Assembly: GCF_000725495.1 (NCBI RefSeq)
Contig: NZ_JNZD01000012.1
Coordinates: forward strand, 124,001 to 188,000
Direction of reading: 5' to 3'
Origin: Streptomyces aureus
GTDB taxonomy: Bacteria > Actinomycetota > Actinomycetes > Streptomycetales > Streptomycetaceae
Length of the DNA stretch: 64,000 nucleotides
The first letter of the stretch is position 1, and the number at the start of each line of letters is the position of its first letter. The position numbers were made by a program, and so were the translations under genes. This document shows, piece after piece, positions 62,536-64,000 of this stretch. The notes beneath the pieces were generated by a model. That model saw only the letters and a list, made by a program, of their open reading frames with translations, searched no databases and was not told where the DNA came from.

Positions 62536-64000
62536 ATGACCCAGATTCCGTCCCCGGCCGAGGAGTTGCGGCTCCTCGACGCCGAGCTGCGGCAACTCGA
62601 CGCGCGCCGGACCGTGTTGCTGACCCGCCGCGCCTGGCTGGTCCATCTGCTCCAGCCGGTGCCCGCACGGCCTGCGGCCCCGGCTCCCGGGGCCCGGCGG
62701 CCCGAGACGTCCGCTCCCGGGGTGCAGAACGCCCTGTTGCTCCTCGGCGGCATCCTGCTGGCCGTCGCCGCCATCGCGTTCACGCTGGTCGGCTGGGGGC
62801 ACCTCGGGATCACGGGACGCTCGCTGGTGCTCGGCGCGGTGACGCTGGCCGCGCTCGGCGCGCCCGTGCCCCTGCTGCGGCGCGGGCTGCGTTCGACGGC
62901 GGAGGCGCTGGCGGGGATCGGCCTCGTGCTGACGGTCCTGGACGCGTACGCGCTGTACGCGGTCGCCCTTCCCGGCACGGACGGCGTCGGCTACACGGCG
63001 TCGGCCTCGGCCGCGCTGGCCGCCCTGTGGGCGGTGTACGGCATCGCGCTGGGCGCGCCCCTTCTGGCGGCCGCCCCCGGCAACCGGCGCCCGGCACCGC
63101 GCCTTCCGCTGCCCGCCGCGGTGGCCGCGGCGCAGTTGCCGCTGCTCCTGTGGGCGGTGGCCGCCTCCGCGGGCGCGTACGCCGTCACGGCCGCCCTCCT
63201 GGTCACGGCGGCGCTCGACGCGGTCCTCGCGCTGCGGCCGCACACGACGCCAGTCCGGGTCGTCGCCGCCGTCGGGGCGTACGGTCTGGGCGGCTGGGGC
63301 ACCTTCGCCGCCGGCTGGCTGTCCTTCACGTCCGCGGGTCCGGGCGCCGCCGCCCGCGCCGGGGCGCTCCTCCTGCTCGCCGCGTCGATCGCGCTGACGG
63401 CGGCGTGGGGTGCCCCGAAGCCGGGCCTCACGACGGCCGGGGCGACGGGCCTGGCGACCGCCGGCGGGCTCGTCGCCGTCGCGGCGGCCGGCGGCGTGCT
63501 GCGCGTCGTCCTGCCCGAGGCGTGGACGGTCCCCGGTCATGTGGTGTGCGGCATCGCCCTGCTGGCCGCCGCCGGAACGGCCCTTCCGGCGCAGGTCCGT
63601 CGCGGGCTCGCCCTGGCCTCGGGCTGCGTCGGGGCCCTCGCCGTGACCTGGGCCCTGCCCGTGGTCGTGATCTGCCTGCTGGGACCGGCCGGCCGGGTGG
63701 GCTCCGTCTGGGGCGGCGCTCCGGAGAACGCGCGGGCCGCGGTGACGGACGGTCTGCCCTGGCCCGCGGACTCGGGCACCGCGCCGCTGGTGCTCGCGCT
63801 CGTCGCGGCGGCCCTGGTGGCGGCCGTCCGTACGGTCGCGTGGCGTCCGTACGCCCTGGCCGGGGCGCTGACCCTGGCGTGGGCGACGGTGCTCGTCCTC
63901 CCGGCGACCCTCGAACTCCCCTACGCGGCAGCCCTGTCCGTCCAGGGGCTCACCACGGCGGTCCTGCTCGTGTTCGCCCCGCGGACCGGCTCCCCGCTGA
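62536..64000 (+). CDS. Large polytopic membrane protein (partial, runs off the window)
   Basis: At least 488 codons from the ATG at 62536 read through to the window edge without a stop. The start is a coiled-coil-like stretch (LRLLDAELRQLDARRTVLL), a Pro/Ala linker, then many membrane helices such as NALLLLGGILLAVAAIAFTLV and LVLGAVTLAALGAPVPLL; at least ten are visible. This resembles the large SCP-type/DUF2157-like integral membrane proteins of Streptomyces, whose function is unknown. The sequence is extremely Ala/Leu/Gly-rich. No soluble domain is seen before the edge. Confidence 0.85.
   Translation, partial: MTQIPSPAEELRLLDAELRQLDARRTVLLTRRAWLVHLLQPVPARPAAPAPGARRPETSAPGVQNALLLLGGILLAVAAIAFTLVGWGHLGITGRSLVLGAVTLAALGAPVPLLRRGLRSTAEALAGIGLVLTVLDAYALYAVALPGTDGVGYTASASAALAALWAVYGIALGAPLLAAAPGNRRPAPRLPLPAAVAAAQLPLLLWAVAASAGAYAVTAALLVTAALDAVLALRPHTTPVRVVAAVGAYGLGGWGTFAAGWLSFTSAGPGAAARAGALLLLAASIALTAAWGAPKPGLTTAGATGLATAGGLVAVAAAGGVLRVVLPEAWTVPGHVVCGIALLAAAGTALPAQVRRGLALASGCVGALAVTWALPVVVICLLGPAGRVGSVWGGAPENARAAVTDGLPWPADSGTAPLVLALVAAALVAAVRTVAWRPYALAGALTLAWATVLVLPATLELPYAAALSVQGLTTAVLLVFAPRTGSPL

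Overview
This 64 kb window is very GC-rich. It uses many GTG and a few TTG starts, and shows strong third-position G/C bias that leaves long antisense shadow frames. The gene content and order (a pyr operon next to bldD, then aro, alaS, rpsD, relA, sec, ruv, pdxST and thrS) match the core chromosome of a Streptomyces species. From memory, the order is essentially that of the S. coelicolor SCO1482-SCO1531 region. I see no prophage, insertion sequence, CRISPR array or biosynthetic cluster. This is housekeeping chromosome with a few uncharacterised actinobacterial genes embedded in it.

Layout. 10-9172 (minus): pyrimidine operon pyrR-pyrB-pyrC-(PH-like membrane protein)-carA-carB-pyrD. Its leader carries a PyrR-type RNA site. 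9418-9918 (plus): bldD, the c-di-GMP-dependent developmental repressor, behind two adjacent BldD boxes. 10112-23448 (minus): one long run DUF948-DUF6167-alaS-ruvX-mltG-aroE-aroC-aroK-aroB-(Pro/His-rich ATPase)-M24 peptidase homologue-efp-nusB. It covers translation factors, a cell-wall lytic transglycosylase and the shikimate pathway. 23610-25778 (plus): a STAND ATPase with TPR-like repeats but no DNA-binding domain, probably leaderless. 25818-28811 (minus): rpsD, rarA and a VKOR-family protein. 28952-30660 (plus): a two-gene ABC exporter. 30815-32801 (minus): hisS and a metallo-hydrolase. 32981-35165 (plus): a membrane-anchored cyclophilin and a DUF349 protein. 35343-47915 (minus): relA, apt-secF-secD-yajC, ruvB-ruvA-ruvC, yebC, pdxT-pdxS and a LemA-like protein. 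48407-51176 (minus): the phosphatidylinositol mannoside cluster pgsA-patA-pimA. 51462-56829: an EF-G2-like GTPase, an unknown membrane protein, a HIT-family Ap4A phosphorylase and a K+ channel. 56870-62410 (minus): thrS, a DUF4365 nuclease-like pair, tRNA-Val(CAC) and a START/SRPBCC protein; a DEDDh exonuclease lies on plus. A large polytopic membrane protein runs off the right end.

How it works together. Many neighbours overlap by 4 nt (ATGA/GTGA), so translational coupling is common. Convergent gene pairs are separated by strong perfect hairpins, several of them apparently bidirectional. The regulatory DNA I can read best is the pyrR-bldD divergent region. The most unusual items are a peptidase homologue beside efp that has lost canonical metal ligands, an EF-G paralogue with a non-canonical G4 motif, and a ribosome-binding site folded into a hairpin in front of rpsD. 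Others are tandem repeats of 24, 35 and 39 bp in three intergenic or gene-end positions, and the coupled DUF4365/unknown gene pair.
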